A stretch of 64,000 bases of DNA from Actinoplanes sp. TFC3 (lineage in GTDB: Bacteria; Actinomycetota; Actinomycetes; Mycobacteriales; Micromonosporaceae): contig NZ_LOJP01000001.1 in NCBI RefSeq assembly GCF_001553785.1, positions 3,109,670 to 3,173,669 on the forward strand, read 5' to 3'. The notes below the pieces were generated by a model that was given only the letters and a program-made list of their open reading frames with translations, was not told the origin of the DNA and searched no databases. Every line of letters starts with the position of its first letter. Within the stretch, counting starts at the first letter, position 1. The translations under genes and the position numbers were made by a program. Below are positions 8,426-16,933 of this stretch, piece by piece.

Positions 8426-9457
8426 ATGATCGGTGGGGTGGGTGTGCCGCGGGTGCTGGAGCCTGTCGGGGTGTTGCCGCAGGCGGCGTGGCGCTTGGAC
8501 GCCGGCGCGCAGGTGCGCGCTGATGAGGTGCGGGTGCGGGTGCAGCGGCTGAATCTGGATGCGGCGAGTTTCCGGCAGTTGGCGGACAAACATGACGGCG
8601 ATGGTGCTGCGGTACGTGCGGAAGTGCTCGAGATCGTGCGCTCGCGCGGCAAGATGCACAACCCGGTGACTGGTTCGGGCGGCATGCTGATCGGTGTGGT
8701 GGAGGAGGTCGGCCGGGATTCGCCGCTGGGGGTGAAGCCGGGTGATCGGGTGGCGAGCCTGGTGTCGCTGACGTTGACGCCGTTGCACCTGGATGACGGG
8801 CTGGCCGGGTGGGACGGGTTGAGTGAGCAGGTGCCGGCGTCGGGGCATGCGATCCTGTTCGGCCGTTCGGTGCTGGCGGTGCTGCCGGAGGATCTGAGCC
8901 CGGAGCTGGCGTTGGCGGTGTTCGACGTGTGCGGGGCGCCGGCGCTGACGGATCGGGTGGTGCGCGGGTATGCCCCGGGTGTGTCGGTGGCGGTGCTGGG
9001 GGGTGCGGGTAAGAGCGGGTCGTTGTCGTTGACGGCGGCGCGGCTGGCGGGTGCTCGTACCTGCGCGGTTGTGGTTTCCGAGGCCGAGCGTGACCTGTTG
9101 GTGCGGGCGGAGCTGGCTGATCATGTGGTGATTGCTGATGCGCGGGATCCGCTGGCGGTGTCGGCGGCGGTGGGTGCGGCGCTGGGTGGCCCGGCGATGG
9201 TGACGGTGGTGTGTGTGGACGTGCCGGGTTGTGAGCACGGGGCGATCCTGGCGACGGCGGCTGGTGGCACTGTGGTGTTCTTCTCGATGGCTACGAGTTT
9301 CGCGGCGGCGGCGCTGGGCGCTGAGGGACTGGCCGCTGATGTGACGATGCTGGTGGGCAACGGTTATGTCCCCGGGCATGCGGCGTTCGCGGTGGATGTG
9401 GTGCGGCGCACAGCGGGTGTGCGGGCGTTGTTCGAGGCGCGGGTTTCGGCACACTGA
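8426..9457 (+). CDS. kdd: L-erythro-3,5-diaminohexanoate dehydrogenase
   Basis: 343 aa, the usual length of Kdd. It oxidatively deaminates 3,5-diaminohexanoate to 5-amino-3-oxohexanoate using NAD(P)+. The Kdd-type N-terminus (G..RVLEP.G.LPQAAW), the 'RGKMHNPVTGSGGML' segment and the Rossmann loop 'VAVLGGAGKSGSLS' are visible. Start is the ATG at 8426. It heads a six-gene unit: the amidohydrolase starts 6 bp later, then kamD, kamE, kal and the reactivase gene follow with overlaps or gaps of a few bases. Confidence 0.9.
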   Translation: MIGGVGVPRVLEPVGVLPQAAWRLDAGAQVRADEVRVRVQRLNLDAASFRQLADKHDGDGAAVRAEVLEIVRSRGKMHNPVTGSGGMLIGVVEEVGRDSPLGVKPGDRVASLVSLTLTPLHLDDGLAGWDGLSEQVPASGHAILFGRSVLAVLPEDLSPELALAVFDVCGAPALTDRVVRGYAPGVSVAVLGGAGKSGSLSLTAARLAGARTCAVVVSEAERDLLVRAELADHVVIADARDPLAVSAAVGAALGGPAMVTVVCVDVPGCEHGAILATAAGGTVVFFSMATSFAAAALGAEGLAADVTMLVGNGYVPGHAAFAVDVVRRTAGVRALFEARVSAH

Positions 9458-9462
9458 CGGTC

Positions 9463-10989
9463 ATGACTTCTTCCTCGGTGGTGTTCACAGGCGGCCGGTT
9501 CTATGCGGCGGCGGATCCGCGGGCCACGGCGATGCTGGTGCGTGACGGGCGGATCGGGTGGCTGGGTGCTGCCGCGGATGCCCCGGCGGCAGATGCGGTG
9601 GTGGATCTGGGTGGTGCCCTGGTGACGCCGGCGTTTGTGGATGCGCACGTTCATGCCACCGATACGGGGCTGGCCGCCGATGGTTTGCAGTTGTCGGGGG
9701 TGCGTTCGGCCGGTGAGCTGCTGGAGGCGGTGGCGGCGTTCGCGGCGGGCCGCGCCGGGGATGCGGTGGTGCTGGGGCACGGCTGGGACGAGTCGATGTG
9801 GGGCGCGCCGCGGCTGCCGGATGCCGATGAGCTGGAGCGGGCGGCCGGGGGTCGCCGGGTGTATCTGACGCAGGCGTCGGTGCATTCGGCGTTGGTGTCG
9901 CGTTCGATGCTGGCGGCCTGCCCGCAGATCACCGGCACGTCGGGTTTGGTCAAGGAGCAGGAGCATCATCTGGTACGGGACAAAGCGCTCGGCTCGTTGA
10001 CACCTGTGCAGCGCCGGGAGGCTCAGCGCTCGGCGTTGCGGCTGGCCGCGTCGCGGGGGGTGGCGGCGGTGCACGAGTGCGGGGGGCCGGGCACGTCCAG
10101 TGAGGCTGATTTCCAGTCGGTGCTGGGGTTGTCGGGGCAGGGTTTGCCGCACGTGTCCGGCTACTGGGGTGAGCTGGGCGGGGCGATGAAGGCCCGCGAG
10201 TTGGGTGCGGTGGGCGCCGGCGGGGATTTGTACGCCGATGGGGCGCTGGGTTCGCGGACGGCGTCGGTGCGCAGCGCGTATGCCGACGGGCCGGGCTGCG
10301 GGGAGGTGTTCGTGAGCGCTGAGCAGGCCGCCGCGCATCTGGTGGAGTGTGTGGAGCTGGGGGTGCAGGGCGGGTTCCATGCCATCGGGGACGCGGCGAT
10401 CGCGGCGGTGCTGGACGGGTTCGCGATCGCCGCGCTCACGGTGGGGGTGGATCGGCTGCGTGAGGGCCGGCACCGCATGGAGCATGTGGAGCTGGCGGAC
10501 AAGGCGATGATCGCGCGGATGGTGGAGTTCGGGGTGGTGGCCAGCGTGCAGCCGGTGTTCGACGCGTTGTGGGGTGGCCCGGATCGCATGTATGCCCGGC
10601 GGCTGGGGGTGCAGCGGGCGTTGGCGAGCAATCCGATCGGGGCGATGTATGCCACCGGGGTGTCGTTGGCGTTCGGCTCGGATGCCCCGGTGACGCCGTT
10701 GGATCCGTGGGCGGCGGTGCTGGCGGCGGCGGCGCCGCGGAACCCGGTGTTCCGGATGGGGGTGCGCTCGGCGTTCGGGGCGTCGACGCGGGGTGGCTGG
10801 CGCGCTGCCGGGGTTGACGATGCGGGGGTGCTGGCGCCGGGGGCGCAGGCCACGTTCGCGGTGTGGGACACCCCGGGCGGGGTGGACGGTGGGTTGCCGG
10901 CGTTGCTGGCGGGTGCCGACGCGGTGGTGCCGGCGCGGCCGGTGTGCCGGCGCACGGTGCTGGCCGGCGAGACGATTTTCGAGGAGTAG
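9463..10989 (+). CDS. Amidohydrolase, YtcJ-like (amidohydrolase 3 family)
   Basis: 508 aa. Metal-binding features of the superfamily are visible: V-D-A-H-V-H (first HxH), 'GGFHAIGDAAI', 'HRMEHVEL' and the late aspartate in 'FGSDAPVTPLDP'. The family hydrolyses C-N bonds of diverse amides. It starts 6 bp after kdd and ends 4 bp before kamD, so it is clearly part of the lysine operon, yet it has no step in the known pathway. It may release lysine or beta-lysine from an amide or N-acyl form, or act on a side product; this is inference. Kce, which would be expected in such an operon, is absent. Confidence 0.85.
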   Translation: MTSSSVVFTGGRFYAAADPRATAMLVRDGRIGWLGAAADAPAADAVVDLGGALVTPAFVDAHVHATDTGLAADGLQLSGVRSAGELLEAVAAFAAGRAGDAVVLGHGWDESMWGAPRLPDADELERAAGGRRVYLTQASVHSALVSRSMLAACPQITGTSGLVKEQEHHLVRDKALGSLTPVQRREAQRSALRLAASRGVAAVHECGGPGTSSEADFQSVLGLSGQGLPHVSGYWGELGGAMKARELGAVGAGGDLYADGALGSRTASVRSAYADGPGCGEVFVSAEQAAAHLVECVELGVQGGFHAIGDAAIAAVLDGFAIAALTVGVDRLREGRHRMEHVELADKAMIARMVEFGVVASVQPVFDALWGGPDRMYARRLGVQRALASNPIGAMYATGVSLAFGSDAPVTPLDPWAAVLAAAAPRNPVFRMGVRSAFGASTRGGWRAAGVDDAGVLAPGAQATFAVWDTPGGVDGGLPALLAGADAVVPARPVCRRTVLAGETIFEE

Positions 10990-10992
10990 CTG

Positions 10993-12540
10993 GTGGACAA
11001 GCTGGGCTTGGATCCCACGGTGGTGGCGCGGGCGCGCCGGCTGGCCGAGCGGGCGGGTGCGCCGGTGGTGCAGTTGGCGCGTTCGCACACCACGGTGTCG
11101 GTGGAGCGGGCGGTGCTGCGCCTGGCGGGGGTGTCGGGGGCGGATTCCGATGGCATTCCGTGGGTGAACCGGCTGGTGGATGCGGTGCGCGCCGATGTGG
11201 GGCTGGGTCACGGGGTGGCGGTGCCGGTGTTCGATGCGCTGGCGCGTGAGGGTTTGGACGATGTGACGGTGCTGGCGCAGAAGGCGGCGGCGGGGTCGGT
11301 GCGCTTTGGCGTACCGGAGAGAAGTGGGCCGGCGAAACGGGCGGCGCGGCGGGCGACCACCGCGGGGTTGAAACGGGTGGATCGGCGGCGTATCGAGCGG
11401 GAGCGGCTGATCGCACGCTTGGGTGACGCCCCGCGGCGGCCGTGGATTTATCTGATCGTGGCGACCGGTGACATTTATGAGGACATTCCGCAGGCGCAGG
11501 CGGCGGCGCGGGCGGGCGCCGATGTGATCGCGGTGATCCGTTCGACCGGGCAGTCGCTGCTGGACTATGTGCCCGAGGGCGCCACCCGGGAGGGTTTCGC
11601 GGGTACGTATGCCACGCAGGAGAATTTCCGGTTGATGCGCTCGGCGCTGGATGAGACGTCCAGGGAGCTGGGTCGTTATGTGCGGCTGACGAATTATGCG
11701 TCGGGGTTGTGCATGCCGGAGATGGCGGTGATGGCCGGGCTGGAGCGCCTGGACATGATGCTCAACGACAGCATGTACGGGATTCTGTTTCGTGACATCA
11801 ACCCGATCCGCACGTTCGTGGATCAGCGGTTCTCCCGGCAGATCCACGCCCGCGCCGGGATCATCATCAACACCGGTGAGGACAATTATCTGACCACGGC
11901 CGATGCGGTGGAGGCGGCGCACACCGTGACCGTGTCGCAGTTGCTGAACGAGTATTTCGCGCATGAGGCGGGGCTGGCGGACTGGCAGCTCGGGCTGGGA
12001 CACGCCTTTGAGATCAACCCGGAGGTGCCGGACTCGTTCCGGATGGAACTCGCGCATGCGCTGCTGGCCCGCGAGTTGTTTCCCGACGCGCCGCTGAAGT
12101 GGATGCCGCCGACCAAGCACATGACCGGTGACGTGTTCCGCGGCAACCTGCTGGATGGGTTCTTCAACCTGGCCGGGGTGCTGACCGGGCAGGGGATTCT
12201 GCTGGTCGGGATGATGACCGAGGCGGTGGTCACGCCATGGCTGTCCGATCGTGACATTGCGCTGCAGAACGTGCGGTATGTGCTGGGCGGGGCCGGTGAC
12301 CTGCACGAGGATTTCGTGCCCGCGCCCGGCGGGTTCATTCGCAGCCGCGCGCATCACGTGCTGGGCGAAGCCGTCGAGCTGCTGGAGAAAATCGTCGATG
12401 ACACACTGCTGAACGCCATCGCCGACGGCACGTTCGGGATCATGAAGCGGCCCGCCGACCGGGGCAAGGGCCTCGACGGGGTCGCCGCGCAGGAGCCCGG
12501 CTACTTCAACCCGGTGCTGCCCGCGGAGGACCAGCGATGA
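10993..12540 (+). CDS. kamD: Lysine 5,6-aminomutase, alpha subunit
   Basis: 515 aa, matching clostridial KamD in length. With KamE it forms the adenosylcobalamin- and PLP-dependent enzyme that moves the terminal amino group of beta-lysine (or D-lysine) to give 3,5-diaminohexanoate. Family-typical segments include 'YLIVATGDIYEDIPQAQAAA', 'IIINTGEDNYLTTADA' and 'KWMPPTKHMTGD'. The GTG at 10993 follows GAGGAG, which also contains the end of the amidohydrolase gene. Its stop overlaps the kamE start (ATGA), consistent with coupled translation of two subunits. Confidence 0.93.
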   Translation: MDKLGLDPTVVARARRLAERAGAPVVQLARSHTTVSVERAVLRLAGVSGADSDGIPWVNRLVDAVRADVGLGHGVAVPVFDALAREGLDDVTVLAQKAAAGSVRFGVPERSGPAKRAARRATTAGLKRVDRRRIERERLIARLGDAPRRPWIYLIVATGDIYEDIPQAQAAARAGADVIAVIRSTGQSLLDYVPEGATREGFAGTYATQENFRLMRSALDETSRELGRYVRLTNYASGLCMPEMAVMAGLERLDMMLNDSMYGILFRDINPIRTFVDQRFSRQIHARAGIIINTGEDNYLTTADAVEAAHTVTVSQLLNEYFAHEAGLADWQLGLGHAFEINPEVPDSFRMELAHALLARELFPDAPLKWMPPTKHMTGDVFRGNLLDGFFNLAGVLTGQGILLVGMMTEAVVTPWLSDRDIALQNVRYVLGGAGDLHEDFVPAPGGFIRSRAHHVLGEAVELLEKIVDDTLLNAIADGTFGIMKRPADRGKGLDGVAAQEPGYFNPVLPAEDQR

Positions 12541-13271
12541 GCGTTGTGCGCCCGTACGGCGACACCACCGGCGACGGCATGGTGCAGGTGTCGTTCACGC
12601 TGCCGCTGGCCCATGACAAACGCGCCGAAGGTGCGGCGTTGCAGCTGGCCGGGAACATGGGTCTGGACCCGGCGATGCTGGTGCACGCCAGACCGATGGG
12701 TGAGGGCTACACGTTTTTCGTGGTGTACGGGCGGGTGACGCATCTGGTGGACACCGGGAAGGTGCAGGTCGTCGAGCGCGACTATCCGCTGTTGGGCGCC
12801 AAGGAGATCAACGCGGTGATCAAGCGGCGGTTGCGGCGGCGGTTGAGTGTGGTGGGGGCGTGCATCGGCACCGACGCGCACACCGTGGGCATCGACGCCA
12901 TCCTCAACGTCAAGGGCATCGCCGGGGAGAAAGGGCTGGAGTACTACCGGGAGCTGGCGGTGACCAACATGGGGGCGCAGGTGTCGGTGCCCGAGCTGGT
13001 GGAGACCGCTCGGGCGCAGAAAGCCGACGCGGTGCTGGTGTCGCAGGTGGTCACGCAGCGCGATGCGCATCTGCACAACACGCGGGCCATGTCTGCGGCG
13101 TTCCGGGAGGCGCTGCCCGCGGGCCGGCGTCCGCTGCTGATCGTGGGTGGTCCCCGTTTCGACGAACTGATGGCCGCGGAGCTGGGTGTGGACCGCATCT
13201 TCGGGCGCGGTACGACCCCGCGGGATGTGGCGTCGTACCTGGTGCACGCGCTGCTGGGAGACAGAAAATGA
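12537..13271 (+). CDS. kamE: Lysine 5,6-aminomutase, beta subunit (cobalamin-binding)
   Basis: 244 aa. The base-off/His-on cobalamin motif D113-x-H115-x-x-G is present (GTDAHTVG), and K126 in 'NVKG' lies 11 residues later. This is the same spacing as the cobalt ligand His133 and PLP Schiff-base Lys144 of the Clostridium sticklandii enzyme, so both cofactor contacts look intact. The ATG overlaps the kamD stop and its own stop overlaps the kal start. Function therefore depends on cobalamin supply; a riboswitch-controlled cobalt transporter lies 14 kb away. Confidence 0.94.
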   Translation: MSVVRPYGDTTGDGMVQVSFTLPLAHDKRAEGAALQLAGNMGLDPAMLVHARPMGEGYTFFVVYGRVTHLVDTGKVQVVERDYPLLGAKEINAVIKRRLRRRLSVVGACIGTDAHTVGIDAILNVKGIAGEKGLEYYRELAVTNMGAQVSVPELVETARAQKADAVLVSQVVTQRDAHLHNTRAMSAAFREALPAGRRPLLIVGGPRFDELMAAELGVDRIFGRGTTPRDVASYLVHALLGDRK

Positions 13272-13633
13272 TCACTGTGACGCATCGGCGGTATGTGCCG
13301 TACTCGCACGCCCACTACGCCGGCAACCTCGTCGACGGCGCGTACAGCCTCGGGCTGTTCGGCGATGTGGCCACCGAGGTGTGCATCCGCCTGGACGGCG
13401 ACGAGGGGTTGTTCGCGTCGTACTCCGATGTGCAGTTCCGCGCCCCCGTGCAGGCCGGCGATGTCATCGAGGTCAGCGCCACCGTGGAGCACATGGGCAC
13501 CCGGTCGCGGCGGATCGCGTTCACCGCCACGGTGGTGTGCCGCGGCACCGGCGGGTCGGCGGCGGTGGTGCTGGACGAGCCCATCGTGGCGGTCACCGCG
13601 ACCGGCACCGTGGTTGTGCCCGCCCGGCCGTGA
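13268..13633 (+). CDS. kal: 3-aminobutyryl-CoA ammonia-lyase (hotdog fold)
   Basis: 121 aa, the size of Kal. It removes ammonia from L-3-aminobutyryl-CoA to give crotonyl-CoA. The N-terminus with 'AHYAGNLVDGAYSLGLFGDVATE' pattern (here split over residues 15-37) and 'VQFRAPVQAGDVIEV' are characteristic of this hotdog subfamily. It overlaps kamE by 4 bp (ATGA) and the next gene by 4 bp (GTGA). Its presence implies that the cell makes 3-aminobutyryl-CoA, which requires a Kce-type cleavage enzyme not encoded in this window. Confidence 0.9.
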   Translation: MITVTHRRYVPYSHAHYAGNLVDGAYSLGLFGDVATEVCIRLDGDEGLFASYSDVQFRAPVQAGDVIEVSATVEHMGTRSRRIAFTATVVCRGTGGSAAVVLDEPIVAVTATGTVVVPARP

Positions 13634-14889
13634 GCAGCGCGGTGTGCGTGGACGTCGGGTCGACGTACACGAAGGCCTGCCGCATCGACCTGGACAGCGC
13701 CGAGCTGGTGGCGCGGGCCGAGGTGCCCACCAGTGCGGGCACCGATGTGTTGCACGGGCTGGACGCGGCGGTGGCGCAGGTCGGCGGCGGGGACCTGCTG
13801 TACGTGTGTTCCTCCGCCGGTGGGGGTTTGCGGCTGGCCGTGGTGGGCTACGAGCAGTTGGTCACCGCCGAGGCCGGGCACCGCGCAGGGCTGTCGGCGG
13901 GGGCGCAGGTGGTGCATGTGGCGGCGGGGCTGCTGGACGGGCGTGCGGTGCAGGCGCTGCGCGCGGCCCGCCCTGATGTGATCCTGCTGGTGGGTGGCAC
14001 CGACGGCGGTGATGAGCAGACGCTGGCGCACAATGCGCGGCGGCTGGCCACGGCGCGGCTGCGGGTGCCGATTGTGGTGGCCGGCAATGCCGAGGTGCGG
14101 CCGTACGCGCAGCGGGTTCTCACCGAGCGCGGCTACATGGTCAGCGTGAGCGGCAATGTGCTGCCGCGCATCGGGGTACTCGACCCGGGGCCGGCGCGCT
14201 CGGCGATCCGGGAGGTGTTCCTGCGTCACGTGATCGGTGGGAAACGGCTGTCGCGGGGGCGCCGCTTCGCCGCCCTGGTGCGCGCGGCCACCCCGGATGC
14301 GGTGCTGGCCGGGGTGGGGGTGCTGGCCGACGCCCGGCAGAGCGGGGTGCTGGTGATCGACGTGGGTGGGGCGACCACCGACGTGTACTCGGCGCTGCCG
14401 CCGGTCGCGCTCAGCGGCCCGGAACGCGACGTGGCGGGCACTCTGTGGCGTTCGCGCACCGTGGAAGGTGACCTGGGGGTGGGGGTGGGTGCCCCGGGAG
14501 TGGTAGCCGGCGCCCATGTGGAAAAACTACCGCCGGTGGACATAGCGGGCGGGCCGCCGTTCGACGCCGGCACGGACCGTGCGCTCGCCGCGAGCGCCGC
14601 GGTGATTGCGGTACGCCGTCACGCGCGCGGGCATGCGCCGGGTCCCGGGCTGCCGCGCACCGGCGGGCGGGATCTGCGTGAGGTGGACCTGGTCGTGTGC
14701 TCCGGTGGGGTGCTGCGCCACGGCGGCGGGCCGCAGGTGCTGCAGGCGGTGCTCGGTGACACCGCCGGAGGGTGGGCGCTGCCGCGGGCGGCGCGCCAGG
14801 TCGTGGACAGCCGCTACGTGCTGGCCGCGGCCGGGTTGCTGGCCGCCGAGCACCGGGCCGTGGCGGACAAGTTGGTGAACACTCTGTGA
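13630..14889 (+). CDS. GlmL/MutL-family ATPase, probable aminomutase reactivase
   Basis: 419 aa from the GTG at 13630 that overlaps the kal stop. It belongs to the ASKHA (actin/Hsp70-like) fold: phosphate-1 loop 'CVDVGSTYTKAC', a central 'ILLVGGTDGG', 'VLVIDVGGATTDVYS' as the second phosphate loop, and a C-terminal 'VVCSGGVLRHGGG'. The family (named MutL from the glutamate-mutase locus, unrelated to mismatch repair) accompanies adenosylcobalamin mutases and is thought to repair or protect them. The context here points to KamDE as the client. The start was chosen from the overlap; an upstream continuation is antisense or overlaps kal. Confidence 0.85.
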   Translation: MSSAVCVDVGSTYTKACRIDLDSAELVARAEVPTSAGTDVLHGLDAAVAQVGGGDLLYVCSSAGGGLRLAVVGYEQLVTAEAGHRAGLSAGAQVVHVAAGLLDGRAVQALRAARPDVILLVGGTDGGDEQTLAHNARRLATARLRVPIVVAGNAEVRPYAQRVLTERGYMVSVSGNVLPRIGVLDPGPARSAIREVFLRHVIGGKRLSRGRRFAALVRAATPDAVLAGVGVLADARQSGVLVIDVGGATTDVYSALPPVALSGPERDVAGTLWRSRTVEGDLGVGVGAPGVVAGAHVEKLPPVDIAGGPPFDAGTDRALAASAAVIAVRRHARGHAPGPGLPRTGGRDLREVDLVVCSGGVLRHGGGPQVLQAVLGDTAGGWALPRAARQVVDSRYVLAAAGLLAAEHRAVADKLVNTL

Positions 14890-15310
14890 CATCCGGCTGG
14901 ACACGCCGGGGATGCGACACGCCCAAGTGGGGGACGCCCGGTTGACAGGATGCCGGGGGAGCGACGTACCGTCGACGCGCTCGGAAAACGGCAGCGGTCT
15001 TTTCCTCCGGCAGCGGTGGCAGTTCGCTTCGTTCCTTCGCTCACTGGCCATGCGGCCAGGTCCAGGGGGTGGGGGTCGGCGGAGCGGCGCGGACCGGCCG
15101 CGCGTACCGGGGCGAGCAGGGGTGGGGCAAGGCCAGTAGACAACGGCACGACGCGGGCAGCCGGTCCGTGTCCTGCCGGTCCGAAGGCCGGGCGGCCACC
15201 TGCTGACGCGCCGGGGCGGAGGAAGACCCGCAGCAAGCGATCGGGGTGCGGCCGGCAGCGGCCCGCCCCGATTTCCTGTTTCGTGACCGGCGGCGGGTAG
15301 CCTCCTGCAC
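14890..15310. other. Intergenic region after the lysine operon
   Basis: No convincing gene in these 421 bp. The only structure noted is the hairpin listed at 15240-15272. The promoter of lnt is expected near the right end. Confidence 0.6.
15240..15272 (+). terminator. Hairpin, possible terminator of the lysine operon
   Basis: ATCGGGG (15240-15246) pairs with CCCCGAT (15266-15272), and an inner GGCC/GGCC pair is present. It is followed by TTCCTGTTT. It lies 350 bp after the last gene of the operon. Confidence 0.4.
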
Positions 15311-16933
15311 GTGGAATTGTTGACCCTTCGGCCTCCTGCCGCGGTGGCCGGGCCCGGCGGTGCTGCGCGGCCGGTGCGGCTGGGTGTGGCGCTGCTGCTG
15401 GCCGTGGCGGGCGGCGTTGCGCTGCTGCTGGCGCTGCCGCCGTACGGGCTGTGGCTGCTGGCCCCGGCCGGGGTGGCGCTGCTGGGCGTGGCCACCCACC
15501 GTCGCCGGCTGCGCGCCGGCGCCGGGCTGGGCCTGATCGCCGGGGTGGTGCTGTTCGTGCCGCTGCTGGACTGGACCCGCATCGCCGCCGGCTGGCTGCC
15601 GTGGATGCTGCTGTCGTTCGCCCAGGCCGGCTATGTGGCGCTGACCGGGCTGGCCGGGGCGTGGCTGAGCCCGCTGATCGACCGGTGGCGCGGGTTGTGG
15701 CCGCTCAGCGCCGGGCTGCTGTGGGTGCTGCAGGAAGCCCTGCGCGACCGGGCGCCGTTCGGCGGGTTCCCGTGGGGGCGTCTGGCGTTCAGCCAGGGTG
15801 AGGCGCCCGCGCTGCGCCTGGCCGTGCTCGGCGGCGCCCCCGTGGTCACCTTCGCCGTGGCCGCCGCCGGTGGGGCGCTGGCCGCGCTGCTGTGGCGCCG
15901 CTGGCGGCGCCCGCAGCTGCTGCCGGTGCTGCTGTTCACCGCCGCCGTCGCCGTGCTGGTTGCCGGGCCGCTGCTGGTGCCCACCGCCGCCAGCTCGGGG
16001 CCGGTGACGACGGTGGCGATCGTGCAGGGCAACGTGCCGCGGCTGGGCCTGGACTTCAACGCCCAGCGCGCCGCGGTGCTCGGCAACCACGTGCGGGCCA
16101 CCCTGGCCCTGGCTGCCGAGGTGAGAGCAGGCCGGCAGAAACAACCCGGCCTGGTGGTGTGGCCGGAGAACTCCAGCGACATCGACCCGCTGCGCAACCC
16201 CGACGCGGCGCAGCAGATCGCCGGGGCCGCCGACGCCCTCGGCGTGCCCATCCTGGTCGGCACCCTGCAGCGCACCGACGTGCCCAGCGAGTTCTACAAC
16301 GTGAGCCTGCTGTGGCAGCCGGCCACCGGCCCCGACCTGGCGCAGACCTACGCCAAACGCCACCCGGTGCCCTTCGCCGAGTACATGCCGCTGCGAAAGA
16401 TCGCCCGGATGGTCACCGACAAGGCCGACCTGGTGCAGAACATGCTCGCCGGTGGTAAACCCGGCGTGATCCGCACCCCGGTGGCCACCGTCGGCGACGT
16501 CATCTGCTTCGAGGTCGCCTACGACGACATCGTGCGCGACACTGTCACCGGCGGCGCGCAGATCCTGGCTGTGCAGACCAACAACGCCACCTTCAACGAG
16601 GCCGAAGCCCGCCAGCAGCTGGCCATGATGCAGCTACGCGCGGTCGAACACGGCCGTGAGGCGCTGATGGTGTCCACCGTCGGGGTGTCGGCGTTCGCCG
16701 CCACCGATGGGCAGGTGATCGGTGCCACCGGATTCAATGTGGACGCCGTGGTCCTGCGCGACATGCACCTGGACGGACCGCGTACGCTGGCCACCCGGCT
16801 GGGACATCGCCCCGAGCTGACCATGGTCGCTCTGGCGGTGTTCGTCCTGGCCGCCGCGGTGCCGCTGCGCCGCGCCGGCAAGCGCAGGCACCACCACGAC
16901 ACGACGCCAGAACCACACACGGAGGCACGGTGA
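15311..16933 (+). CDS. lnt: Apolipoprotein N-acyltransferase
   Basis: 540 aa. An N-terminal block of about seven hydrophobic segments is followed by a nitrilase-like domain. The catalytic triad is visible as E286 (VVWPENSS), K349 (YAKRHPVP) and C399 (DVICFEVAY), equivalent to E267/K335/C387 of E. coli Lnt. The enzyme N-acylates the lipidated cysteine of lipoproteins at the outer face of the membrane. GTG start at 15311. Its stop overlaps the ppm1 start by 4 bp; in Mycobacterium tuberculosis the same two activities are fused in one protein, while here they are separate but coupled. Confidence 0.92.
   Translation: MELLTLRPPAAVAGPGGAARPVRLGVALLLAVAGGVALLLALPPYGLWLLAPAGVALLGVATHRRRLRAGAGLGLIAGVVLFVPLLDWTRIAAGWLPWMLLSFAQAGYVALTGLAGAWLSPLIDRWRGLWPLSAGLLWVLQEALRDRAPFGGFPWGRLAFSQGEAPALRLAVLGGAPVVTFAVAAAGGALAALLWRRWRRPQLLPVLLFTAAVAVLVAGPLLVPTAASSGPVTTVAIVQGNVPRLGLDFNAQRAAVLGNHVRATLALAAEVRAGRQKQPGLVVWPENSSDIDPLRNPDAAQQIAGAADALGVPILVGTLQRTDVPSEFYNVSLLWQPATGPDLAQTYAKRHPVPFAEYMPLRKIARMVTDKADLVQNMLAGGKPGVIRTPVATVGDVICFEVAYDDIVRDTVTGGAQILAVQTNNATFNEAEARQQLAMMQLRAVEHGREALMVSTVGVSAFAATDGQVIGATGFNVDAVVLRDMHLDGPRTLATRLGHRPELTMVALAVFVLAAAVPLRRAGKRRHHHDTTPEPHTEAR

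Noticed and set aside
6956..9454. Very long minus-strand open frame extending kamA across kdd
   Set aside because: Upstream of 8311 it is antisense to kdd and is Arg/His-rich shadow coding; a strong ribosome-binding site fixes the kamA start at 8311.
9364..12357. 997-codon minus-strand open frame opposite the amidohydrolase and kamD genes
   Set aside because: Composition is typical antisense shadow (Arg/His/Pro-rich) with no domain, and the plus strand carries clear enzymes.
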